Notes: a model not told the origin generated them from the letters alone. Shown: positions 1 through 6,569, numbered from the stretch's first letter. The stretch is 12,770 nucleotides of DNA from Candidatus Aenigmatarchaeota archaeon (GCA_021163805.1 JAGGTL010000029.1:1-12770); one strand, 5' to 3'. Numbers and translations are program-made.

Positions 1-159
1 CCTCTAACAGATGAAATCCTTTTGCTTCAAATGGACGGAATTTTAAAAAAAGAGGAATTCGAAAAATTGCTTGAATTGGCCAAAAAAGGATGCATGCAGA
101 TCTATGAATTCCAGAAAAAAACTTTGCTCGATTTTAAGAGTAATTTGAGATGTGAATAA
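1..159 (+). CDS. rrp41: Exosome complex exonuclease Rrp41, C-terminal fragment
   Basis: The window opens inside this gene; 52 residues and a TAA stop are visible in frame 1. Rrp41 is the catalytic RNase PH-type subunit of the archaeal exosome, degrading RNA 3' to 5' phosphorolytically in a hexameric ring with Rrp42. The fragment contains ILLLQMDGILKKEEFEKLL followed by a helical GCMQIYEFQKK segment. This matches the last strand and C-terminal helix of Rrp41, where LLQMDG, then a TKDEF-like stretch, then a helix ending in Y-x-x-Q-[KR] is conserved. The catalytic core lies upstream of the window. It is followed 70 nt later on the same strand by the NAC gene. The identification rests on a short segment from memory of the family, so Rrp42 cannot be strictly excluded, but the LLQMDG motif favours Rrp41. 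Confidence 0.8.
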   Translation, partial: PLTDEILLLQMDGILKKEEFEKLLELAKKGCMQIYEFQKKTLLDFKSNLRCE

Positions 160-202
160 ATAATTTATAGAATTTCTGAATCCATAATTGAAGAGAAGGT
201 TT

Positions 203-214
203 ACTTAATAAAAA
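203..214 (+). promoter_or_regulatory. Candidate TATA box for the NAC-adk pair
   Basis: The A/T-rich stretch ACTTAATAAAAA sits about 16-27 nt before the NAC start codon at 230. The nearest purine-rich GAAGG (194-198) is too far from the ATG to be a ribosome binding site. TATA spacing and the missing Shine-Dalgarno site together suggest a leaderless or very short-leader mRNA. Composition is AT-rich throughout, so this is suggestive only. Confidence 0.35.
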
Positions 215-229
215 ACTTAAACAATAATT

Positions 230-550
230 ATGTTTCCGAATATAAATCCAAAGCAGATAGAGAAAATTGCGAGGAAGATGGGCATGGAGATGGAGAATAT
301 AACAGCCACAGAAGTTATTATTAAAACAGATGGAAAGGATATTGTGATAAAGAATCCGCAGGTTTCAAAAATAAGAATGCAGGGACAGGAGACTTTCCAG
401 ATTTCCGGCGAAATTGCAGAACTTGAAAATATTAGAGAAGAAGATGTACAATTAGTAATGCAAAAAGCAGGAGTTTCAAAAGAGGAGGCAGAAAAACTCT
501 TGAAGGAGACTGGAGATATTGTTCTCGCAATCAAAAAGGCTAAAAAATGA
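230..550 (+). CDS. nac: Nascent polypeptide-associated complex protein (aNAC)
   Basis: A 106-residue archaeal NAC, the homodimeric ribosome-associated factor that contacts nascent chains near the exit tunnel. The layout is complete: an N-terminal MFPNINPKQIEKIARKMGM segment, a NAC beta-barrel domain at about 20-62 (including NPQVSKIRMQGQETFQISG), then a C-terminal UBA domain at about 66-104 (EEDVQLVMQKAGVSKEEAEKL). Length is normal for the family (about 100-120 aa). The ATG at 230 gives the expected conserved N-terminus. The stop overlaps the adenylate kinase start by 4 nt (ATGA), indicating translational coupling. No obvious ribosome binding site precedes it; a TATA-like element about 20 nt upstream fits leaderless transcription. 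Confidence 0.93.
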   Translation: MFPNINPKQIEKIARKMGMEMENITATEVIIKTDGKDIVIKNPQVSKIRMQGQETFQISGEIAELENIREEDVQLVMQKAGVSKEEAEKLLKETGDIVLAIKKAKK

Positions 551-1161
551 TTGTTCTGATTATTGGACCTCCGGCTTCTGGAAAGGGTACTCAGATAGAA
601 AAAATTGCCGAGAAATTTAAATTGAAACATATTCCTTCTCCCGGAGATTTATTCAGAAAAATTGGAGACGAAGAAGTAAAAAAATATCTCTCAACGGGAA
701 GACTTGTTCCAGACGAATTGGTTGCAAAACTTGTTTTTGAGGAAATAGATGATGCGGAAAATTTTATTTTGGACTCTTATCCAAGAAATTTAAATCAGGC
801 AAAAACCCTCGACAATTTTTTGGCAAAGAGAAACAAGAAACTAGATTATGTGATTTATCTTAAGACTGGTGAAGAAGAGATTATAAAGAGAATTACCAAC
901 CGAAGAGTTTGTGTTAAATGCGGAAAAATTTACAATCTAATAACAAATCCTCCAAAAGAAGATGAAAAATGCGAATGTGGAGGAAAATTAATACAAAGAG
1001 AAGATGATAAAGAAGAAATTGTCAGGGCAAGATTGGATGTTTTTAGAAAATATACAGAACCTCTTCTTGAATACTACAAAGACAAATTAATTGTTATTGA
1101 TGGCGAACAGCCAGTAGATAAAGTTTTTGAGGATATCTGCGAGAAATTAAAGAAAAATTAG
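547..1161 (+). CDS. adk: Adenylate kinase, long form with zinc-type LID
   Basis: A 204-residue adenylate kinase (ATP + AMP = 2 ADP, cytoplasmic). A P-loop GPPASGKGTQ lies at 7-16, a SPGDLFRK segment at 31-38 corresponds to the AMP-binding S-T-G-D motif, and DSYPR at 76-80 corresponds to D-G-[FY]-P-R. Arginines in ITNRRVC (116-122) and VRARLD (159-164) fit the catalytic set. The LID at about 120-155 carries Cys122 and Cys125 (CVKC) and Cys142 and Cys144 (CEC), followed by GGKLIQREDD. This is the bacterial-like long form rather than the short trimeric AK of many euryarchaea. One oddity: the second cysteine pair is C-x-C, where C-x2-C/D is usual. The 4-nt overlap with NAC implies one operon. Confidence 0.93.
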   Translation: MIVLIIGPPASGKGTQIEKIAEKFKLKHIPSPGDLFRKIGDEEVKKYLSTGRLVPDELVAKLVFEEIDDAENFILDSYPRNLNQAKTLDNFLAKRNKKLDYVIYLKTGEEEIIKRITNRRVCVKCGKIYNLITNPPKEDEKCECGGKLIQREDDKEEIVRARLDVFRKYTEPLLEYYKDKLIVIDGEQPVDKVFEDICEKLKKN

Positions 1162-1211
1162 CTGGTCTTTTTCCGTAATATTCTTTTATAAATTGCTCAA
1201 TAAATTGAGCA
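1162..1211 (+). terminator. Possible transcription end after adk
   Basis: After the adk stop there are T-rich runs (CTTTTT at about 1167-1172, TTCTTTTATAAA at about 1181-1192) and then a 7-bp hairpin, TGCTCAA (1194-1200) / TTGAGCA (1205-1211), with a TAAA loop. Archaeal termination depends mainly on T-runs, so the runs are the stronger signal. No experimental support. Confidence 0.3.
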
Positions 1212-1319
1212 GATAATAAAAAAAGAATAATTTTCTAATAATTTTTTAAGAATGGCGGAGAGTTGGTTTTTAAAAAATGAAAAAAAAATTTCATGAAAAA
1301 TGGAGCAGATACTTTTCCG

Positions 1320-1332
1320 AAGTTTTATTTTA
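1320..1332 (+). promoter_or_regulatory. Candidate TATA box for the zinc-ribbon gene
   Basis: The A/T-rich element around TTTTATTTTAA begins about 25 nt before the ATG at 1348. It lies inside the extension that an upstream ATG (1300) would add. This supports 1348 as the real, probably leaderless start. A 6-bp hairpin ATGAAA/TTTCAT (1277-1294) precedes it. Confidence 0.35.
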
Positions 1333-1347
1333 AAAGAAATTATATTT

Positions 1348-1638
1348 ATGGAACTTAAAAAAATTCAGGAACTTATTGAAAAAAATAATATCAAGCCAAG
1401 CGACTGCGTTATGCATACTCAAAGAAAACTGGAAAATAATGGCAGGGTAAGGGTTCTTGTTTTAAAGAATGAAACAGAAGCTCATGTGGAATATATCTGT
1501 CCCAAATGCGGGCATTATGATTATGTAAGAAAAAAATGGAAAAGACCTTTCTCTATTAAATGCAAAAATTGTGGAGAACTGATAAGAATTCAAAAAATGA
1601 AAACGCTTATTAAAAAGGATATAAAAAATAATTACTAA
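1348..1638 (+). CDS. Small zinc-ribbon protein of unknown function
   Basis: A 96-residue protein that I cannot name. The N-terminal third (MELKKIQELIEK, 1-12) looks helical. The middle (33-50) alternates like beta strands. The C-terminal half holds a zinc ribbon with Cys51-x2-Cys54 (CPKC) and Cys72-x2-Cys75 (CKNC) 17 residues apart, joined by a basic, aromatic linker (YVRKKWKRPFSI). The basic residues and ribbon fit nucleic-acid or ribosome binding, but that is inference. An in-frame ATG at 1300 would add MEQILFRSFILKEIIF, encoded by promoter-like AT-rich DNA, so 1348 is preferred. It converges with the polD small-subunit gene, with only 3 nt between the stop codons. Similar small ribbon proteins occur in DPANN genomes as far as I recall; I know of no assigned role. 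Confidence 0.75.
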   Translation: MELKKIQELIEKNNIKPSDCVMHTQRKLENNGRVRVLVLKNETEAHVEYICPKCGHYDYVRKKWKRPFSIKCKNCGELIRIQKMKTLIKKDIKNNY

Positions 1639-1641
1639 TAA

Positions 1642-3060
1642 TTACTGATTCAAATTAATCAATTTCCCCTCTCTCGTCTGCAAATCAACACAAGCAAAAA
1701 TTCCGGGATGCGGAATGTGTCCTTGCATTTCCTGATATTTTGTTCTTCCCTGAAAGGTCCCAGAGTTTATTAATAAAATATTTTTATAATTTTCCAGACA
1801 AACTGTGTGTAAGTGCCCAGAATGAAAAATATCGGGAATTTCTTTAATAATTAATTTATCTTCTTGACCGGGAATGACAAGGGAACTGCCATAAGTTGGC
1901 GCTAGATGCCTTCTCTTTAAAACTTCTATCATTGGCAAACATGGTTTTTTGTAACCATTTTGCCTTATTTTGGGTATTTCTCTGATTATATCATCATAAG
2001 AATAGCCGTGATACATCAGAATTCTGAAATTGTTATCTAAAACGACAGAACAAGGATTTGTTCCAAAGATGATGTTTGATAATTTGGATAGAGGAGTATC
2101 TCTCAAAGATTGTTGAGGTTCCTGATTACCAATGATGTCGTGATTCCCGGGCTGGACAACAATTTTTATATGTTCTGGAATTTTTGATAAAAGTTCTGCC
2201 AAATATTCATATTGTTTCTCACCATTTTTTATTGATAAATCTTTTTCCTGATTTAAATAAATTCCAACTCCGTCACACAAATCTCCCGCAATAAAAATAT
2301 ACTTAACTTTCTCTGCTTCTTTTGAATTGATCCATTTAATAAATTTTTTAAAAATATCTTCAAGAAAATCAATACTTCCAACATGCAGGTCAGAAATAAA
2401 AACACAGCTTATTGGAATATTTAGTTTTTTTACCTCGTTTGTCATGGGAATATCTGGTCTTATAATCTCATTTATGAAAAGATATCCTTTTTTAAAAATC
2501 CCCTTTACTCCAATTACTTCATCTAAAAGAATATTATTTGCCTCTTCAAATAATTCCTCATTAGAATTTTTTGTTATCATGCCAGATATTTTTCCAGTTG
2601 GATCATCTATTTCAATAATTCTATTCCCCGTGCCTGTTGTTCTTATATCATATACCATGCCAATCAGGGAAATTTCATCGTTGTTTGTTTTCTCTACATT
2701 GGCGATTGAAATTGGATTCATTCTTTTGATCAACATTTGCTGCAATAGAAAAAATTTTGAGTTGAAATAAGAAATAAAATCCGAACTTTTTCTTTCCCGG
2801 TGCTTCACTTCAGCATTTTCAAGTCTAAAATCAACGGCATATTCTTCTGAAATTTTTCTTTCCCTGTTTCTTTCAATTATAGTCTCAGTTTCTTTGAATT
2901 CTTTCAGGATATCTTCATCGATTATTGTGGCATCAAGAACCAAAACTTTATCGAGAAGTTTTTTTTCTTTAATTATCTTAAAACCTTCTGGAGTGACAAT
3001 TTTCTTGTTTTTTAATAAAATCTTAAGTATCTTCTTATCTTCTTCTGTTAATTCTTCCAT
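1642..3060 (-). CDS. polB: DNA polymerase D (Pol II) small subunit DP1
   Basis: A 472-residue small subunit of the archaeal replicative polymerase PolD, which binds the large catalytic subunit DP2 and supplies a Mre11-like 3'-5' proofreading nuclease. An N-terminal helical region (1-60) is followed by an OB-fold at about 128-205 (SLIGMVYDIRTT, IEIDDPTGKISG). The calcineurin-like phosphoesterase domain then shows all metal motifs: D224-x-H226 (SDLHVGS), G259-D260 with D263 (AGDLCDG), G305-N306-H307-D308, H351 (MYHGYS) and G415-H416-L417-H418, then INSGTFQGRT. Intact motifs imply an active nuclease. Length is at the short end for the family, with a reduced N-terminal region. The ATG at 3060 is the only convincing start; I see no clear ribosome binding site or TATA. 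The large subunit is not in the window. Confidence 0.95.
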   Translation of the reverse strand: MEELTEEDKKILKILLKNKKIVTPEGFKIIKEKKLLDKVLVLDATIIDEDILKEFKETETIIERNRERKISEEYAVDFRLENAEVKHRERKSSDFISYFNSKFFLLQQMLIKRMNPISIANVEKTNNDEISLIGMVYDIRTTGTGNRIIEIDDPTGKISGMITKNSNEELFEEANNILLDEVIGVKGIFKKGYLFINEIIRPDIPMTNEVKKLNIPISCVFISDLHVGSIDFLEDIFKKFIKWINSKEAEKVKYIFIAGDLCDGVGIYLNQEKDLSIKNGEKQYEYLAELLSKIPEHIKIVVQPGNHDIIGNQEPQQSLRDTPLSKLSNIIFGTNPCSVVLDNNFRILMYHGYSYDDIIREIPKIRQNGYKKPCLPMIEVLKRRHLAPTYGSSLVIPGQEDKLIIKEIPDIFHSGHLHTVCLENYKNILLINSGTFQGRTKYQEMQGHIPHPGIFACVDLQTREGKLINLNQ

Positions 3061-3272
3061 AAAATTAAATGAAAGAAATAAGATGGAAAAACGAATAATT
3101 CCCGCAAAATTGCGGTATATGCAAAGACTGATTAATTCGATATCGAAAACTCAAAGTTTCAGAATTTCTCCATCTTCTTTCTGAATTATAAGGAGAGATT
3201 TTCTTTAAAACTTGGAATAAAGAAAAGAATATCTCGGATTTAATTTTGCTAAAATTTTATCTTTAAAGAAAG

Positions 3273-3306
3273 ACAGGTGTAAGGATTAAAGTATCTATTT
3301 GTTGCT
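3273..3306 (-). repeat. 23S rRNA processing stem, 3' arm (BHB)
   Basis: This is the inverted partner of 6315-6348. In the transcript, 3273-3285 pairs with 6336-6348 (13 bp), 3289-3293 with 6331-6335 (5 bp including one G-U) and 3294-3306 with 6315-6327 (13 bp). Three unpaired bases remain on each strand (3286-3288 and 6328-6330). This is the bulge-helix-bulge that the tRNA-splicing endonuclease cuts to release archaeal pre-23S. Cutting after the second base of each bulge gives a precursor of 3287-6328. Confidence 0.88.
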
Positions 3307-3699
3307 CGGGCATTAGTAAGAATGGACTAAATACCTCGCCGAAGCTTGGTACTTACATCCTTCTCCTATCAAGCTCATCTTCTATGAGCGCCCGAATTAA
3401 TCTATTTTTCTGAGCGGCTTCGAGCTTAGATGCTTTCAGCTCTTATCCGCGATGGCGTAGCTACCCGGCGGTGCAATCACAACCGGTACACCAGAGGCCA
3501 CGAGAGCCCGTTCCTTTCGTACTGTGGCTCCCTTCCAGTCAGATTAAAACACTTCCAGCAGATATAGACTGAACTGGCTCACGCCGTTCTTAACTCAGCT
3601 AACGTGCCTCTTTAAGCAGTAAACCCCTGCACCCTTGGGTGCTTATGCACACCCAGGAGGAGACAAGCCAACAACGGAGTAGCAACGCGCCCCGTCGAT

Positions 3700-3759
3700 T
3701 TGTACATATCTTAGTTTCTTTTGACTCGAGGGTTTTTCTTTTCTAAAGAAAAGCCTCGT
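3700..3759 (-). other. 23S insertion/intron at about L2477 (helix 89 loop), 60 nt
   Basis: Removing these 60 nt restores the helix 89 loop GAGAGTACATATCGAC at the conserved length (E. coli 2470-2483). A 4-bp GTAC/GTAC central helix (3762-3765 with 3702-3705) is flanked by 3-nt bulges ATA and AAA, and cutting after the second base of each gives exactly that junction. The inner helix is missing next to the motif: CGAGG/CCTCG forms its own hairpin instead. GTACATA can also pair 7 bp with TATGTAC. It may therefore be a relaxed-BHB intron or a retained expansion of helix 89. Confidence 0.6.
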
Positions 3760-4270
3760 ATGTACTCTCGGGGGCCACGGCTCCATTATCCCTGGGGTAG
3801 CTTTTCTGAAGTTACAGTCAGCCATTAAAGCAAAACTGCATATCGTTAATCCACACTTTCGTGCTTGGATTCTTTACTATGGGGAATCCAATCAGACCAG
3901 CTTTTACATTTACATTCTACCCAAGATTTCTGACCTTGGTGAGCTGATCTTTGGGCGCCTCTGATGTCTTGTTAGAGGCGTGGCGCCCCACCCAAACTAC
4001 CCACCAACTGGTGTCCCTCCGAAGAGGTAAGCAATAAGCTTTGAAAAGGATAGTGTTACACTTTCGCCGAAGCTCCTATCTACTCTGTACAGTTCAAAGC
4101 CTATTACAACAGCAGGCTGTAGTAAAGCTCCACAGGGACTACTCTTCCCACTGGAAGTCTCTGGCCTATTCACCAGAAAGAGAGTTCGCTAGGTTCCAAT
4201 CTGGGACACTGAAAACCTCGTTGGACCTTCATGCAGGCCGACGTTTAATCGGCAAGGGATTACGCTACCT

Positions 4271-4319
4271 AAGCCCAGAGACGGCCATAAAATCATTTCT
4301 GAATCATATGACCGCTCCC
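4271..4319 (-). other. 23S mini-intron at L1927, 49 nt
   Basis: Excision joins ...GTCTTA to AGGTAGCG, restoring the near-universal CTTAAGGTAGCG after helix 69. The BHB has an outer ACC/GGT, central GUCU/GGGC (two G-U), 3-nt bulges UAG and UUA cut after the second base, and an inner helix of about 12 bp with one bulged base (4317-4306 region with 4277-4289). Position 1927 is an established archaeal 23S intron site. It is too short for any endonuclease gene. Confidence 0.85.
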
Positions 4320-5100
4320 TAAGACGGTCAGGGTTACCGCCGCCGTTTACCGGTCCTTCGTCTGGTTGAAACCAGATTTGAGATACCGGCACTGGGCAGG
4401 CTTCACTGACTATACAAACCCTTTCGGGCTAGCAGTCAGCTAAGTTTTAATTAAACAGTCGGGTTTTCCTTGTCACTGAGACCTATTATTCAAAAGAGAT
4501 AATAGGCATGGCTTATACCAAAGGTACGCCACTAATTTGCCGAATTCCCTAGATTGGATTATCCTATCACACCTTCGCCTACTCAGCGTGGGTACCAGTG
4601 TCAGTTCTGGGTACTATCACTAAGCCATTCTATCTACTTTTCATAGGGTCTGAGACTCGGTTAAACCTTCATACGAAGGCCCATCACACATTGACTTCCT
4701 TCTCCTCATTACGAGACTCCAGAAGCTTCTGTGCTTGGTTTGCATTAACCTATCTCAAACCAGTTAGATAGATAAGAACTTAGTGGTACTGGAATATTAA
4801 CCAGTTTTCCTTCGTACATCTATTTTAAGGATGTACTTAGGATATAGACTAACCCCTACCTGATCGACATTGGTAGGGAACCCTTACCCACGTAAGGCGA
4901 TGGTGATTCTCACACCACTTTGCTGCTACTTTCAGTAAGATTCTCATTCTTGACAGGTCCATTTTTCCTTAAAGAAAAACTTCTGCCCCGTCAAGACGCC
5001 TTCCTACCATTCCAAAAAGGAATCTGGCATATCGGCAGATAACTTAGCCCCGTCCATTTTCAGACCATATTTTCTAGGTGGGTGAGCTGTTACGCACTCT

Positions 5101-5150
5101 GCCTTTCCTTTTATGGATTTCTTATTTTTAATTAATCATCCATAAAAGGT
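5101..5150 (-). other. 23S mini-intron at L1085, 50 nt
   Basis: Excision restores CCTTTAAAGAGTGCGTAAC in the GTPase-associated region. The BHB is textbook: central CUUU (5156-5153) / AAAG (5106-5103), 3-nt bulges AAA and GCA cut after the second base, and a perfect 12-bp inner helix (5149-5138 with 5107-5118) closing a 19-nt loop. The outer helix is weak (2 bp). Position 1085 is a known archaeal 23S intron site. Confidence 0.9.
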
Positions 5151-5413
5151 TTAAAGGATGGCTGCTTCTAAGCCTACCTCCCCACTGTTTTAGAAAATAC
5201 AGTCTTTCATCACTTAGTTATCATTTAGGGACCTTAATGCCAGTAAGGGTTGTTCCCCTCTAGGGCACCGAGCTTTCCCCGGCAACCCTCACTCTGTTCC
5301 AGTTATGATTAACGCTTATGAGTTTGACTAGATAGCGAAGAGTTTCCTCCCCTACTATCTAATCAGTATCTTTACACATTAATCTATAAGGAACAGGCTG
5401 AACTGTGGTTCAT

Positions 5414-5475
5414 TTTCCGGACCCCTTTCTCTTTTTCTGTAAAATTTCTTTTGATTCTTTAAAAGAAAGGGTTCA
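5414..5475 (-). other. 23S mini-intron at about L820, 62 nt
   Basis: Excision gives CTGGTTCCTTCCGAAATG, matching the conserved CUGGUUCNNNCCGAAAUG. The BHB has central UCCG (5481-5478) / CGGA (5419-5416), bulges AAU and AAA cut after the second base, and an inner helix starting GAACCCUUUC (5474-5465), continuous except for one A-G mismatch. GGUUC/GAACC can form an outer helix. I do not know this as a reported intron site. Confidence 0.8.
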
Positions 5476-5511
5476 TTCGGAAGGAACCAGCTATTGCCAG
5501 ACACGATTGGC

Positions 5512-5567
5512 CCTGAATAGTATATCTCTTCTTATACTTCCTAAAACTATTTGAAGATATATACTAT
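5512..5567 (-). other. 23S mini-intron at about L784, 56 nt
   Basis: The gene reads GGGGTGAAAA, 56 extra nt, then GCCAATC. Joined, this keeps the length of the conserved GGGGUGAAAGGCCAAUC with one G-to-A change. The BHB has central UGAA/UUCA, bulges AAA and GGG cut after the second base, an inner 8-bp helix UAGUAUAU (5566-5559) / AUAUACUA (5525-5518), and an outer GG/CC. I do not know this as a reported intron site. Confidence 0.78.
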
Positions 5568-6314
5568 TTTTCACCCCTATTCCAAGATCATCCGAGCAGA
5601 TAGCACGCTAGCATCGGTTCAGGCCTCCATGCAGCTTTCGCTGCACTTCACCTTGTCTTGGAATAGATCGTCTGGCTTCGGGTCTTATGCCTATGACTAA
5701 TCGCACTTTCATACTCGCTTTCGCTCCGATTACCCTTTTCAAAAGGTTAATCTCGCCATAGACATAAACTCCTTACCCCGTTTTTCAAAACGGATACCGT
5801 ACTACTTAGTTTCAGGTTCTTTTCATAGGGTGTTACCCCTTCTTTTCAGCTTTCCCTCACGGTACTAGTTCGCTATCGGTCTTGAATTATATTTAGAGTT
5901 GGAAGTTAATGTCTCCCGCCTTCTTGCTGGATACCCAACCAACAATACTCTGGAATTCTCTCAATCTTCCTTTGGGAATTCGTTTACCGGGCTATCACCG
6001 TCTTTGGCATCTCTTTCCAGAGAATTTCAACTCATTCCCTTAGGAAGTAGAGAGATCCAAACCCCACATCTTCCTTATCTTGCGATAAGGAATTCGGTTT
6101 GCCCTCTTCTCTTTTCAGTCGCCCTTACTAAGAGAATCTCTATTGATTTCTTTTCCTGCGGGTACTAAGATGTTTCAATTCCCCGCGTTCCCTCTCCTAA
6201 AAAGGAGCAATTCGGACATCCTCGGTTCTAGGGCTGCATGCACCTCGCCGAGGCTTATCGCAGCTTGCCACGTCCTTCATCGGTTATCAAGCCAAGCCAT
6301 CCACTAAGTAGTTT

Positions 6315-6348
6315 AGCAACAAATAGATAATACTCTCCTTACACCTGT
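6315..6348 (-). repeat. 23S rRNA processing stem, 5' arm (BHB)
   Basis: This is the upstream arm of the 31-bp processing stem described at 3273-3306. It reads ACAGGTGTAAGGA, then GAGTA, the bulge TTA, then TCTATTTGTTGCT on the minus strand. Cleavage after TT of the bulge would make 6328 the first base of pre-23S. Confidence 0.88.
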
Positions 6349-6432
6349 TTTATTCATCGAGTATGTCAAATACTCTTTTAGAAGATTTCTTAATACAACT
6401 AAGAAACCTTGAGTCATAATCCAATATATAAA
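6349..6432 (-). promoter_or_regulatory. 23S promoter and leader
   Basis: On the minus strand a strong TATA box, TTTATATA (6432-6425), follows A/T-rich DNA. A start site about 25 nt downstream would lie near 6400, giving a leader of about 50 nt before the processing stem. The leader can form the 6-bp hairpin GAGTAT/ATACTC (6359-6375), and TTTCTTA/TAAGAAA lies at the likely start. There is no 16S upstream, so this appears to be a dedicated 23S promoter. Confidence 0.5.
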
Positions 6433-6569
6433 AATTTTAAATAAATATAAATTTGTTTTAGAGAGAATTTATTATAAATAATTGCAAAAAAAACTTAGAG
6501 GGAAACACATTTATTTTGGATGCCTCTGATTTTATCTGTTATTATCCTCTTTGTTTATTTGATTTTAGA
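6433..6569. other. Intergenic DNA between 23S promoter and tRNA-Ala
   Basis: AT-rich stretch with no credible coding region. On the minus strand, transcripts leaving tRNA-Ala meet a run of eight T residues (complement of 6486-6493), a plausible archaeal terminator. I see no further motif. Confidence 0.4.

Larger units (their letters stand above)
3287..6328 (-). rRNA. rrl: 23S ribosomal RNA precursor with five short insertions
   Basis: The minus strand carries a complete large-subunit rRNA: a 5' domain starting TTGTTGCTAAACTACTTAGTGG, the GTPase centre GGCTTAGAAGCAGCC (5160-5174), helix 69 (4325-4339), the P-loop TGGGGC (3985-3990), the peptidyl-transferase region (3665-3792), the A-loop (3616-3630) and the sarcin-ricin loop (3511-3523). 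Limits are the predicted BHB cleavage points; mature ends may be trimmed several bases inward. The 3042-nt precursor contains five insertions of 49-62 nt (separate entries); without them it is about 2765 nt. Many normally invariant bases differ (see findings), but paired changes in helix 89 support function. No 16S or 5S is adjacent, so this rRNA is transcribed alone. The boundaries and positions come from manual alignment. Confidence 0.97.

Noticed and set aside
1250..1275. Segment GGCGGAGAGTTGGTTTTTAA resembling the D-arm of a class II tRNA (possible split tRNA half)
   Set aside because: No acceptor stem precedes it and no anticodon or T-arm follows; the similarity is short and in AT-rich DNA.
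3083..3184. Small + strand ORF of 33 codons starting MEKRIIPAKLRYMQ, between polD small subunit and 23S
   Set aside because: Short, no recognised family and no promoter or ribosome binding site beyond AT-rich DNA. It lies in the likely polD promoter and 23S 3' flank. I see nothing else convincing in 3061-3272.
3724..3757. CGAGG...CCTCG and CTTTTC/GAAAAG hairpin as a transcription terminator
   Set aside because: It lies inside the 23S gene in the helix 89 insertion; better explained as intron or expansion structure.
4920..5040. Possible further intron in the 23S region with TTTTTCTTTAAGGAAAAA
   Set aside because: Length and flanks match the equivalent archaeal variable helix, so it is an ordinary AT-rich helix tip.
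3643..6168. Several ORFs of 60-93 codons within the 23S gene
   Set aside because: They lie entirely within conserved rRNA and have no protein-like conservation; chance open frames.
3287..6328. 23S rRNA pseudogene
   Set aside because: The gene is full length, has an intact processing stem and promoter, and shows compensatory base-pair changes.
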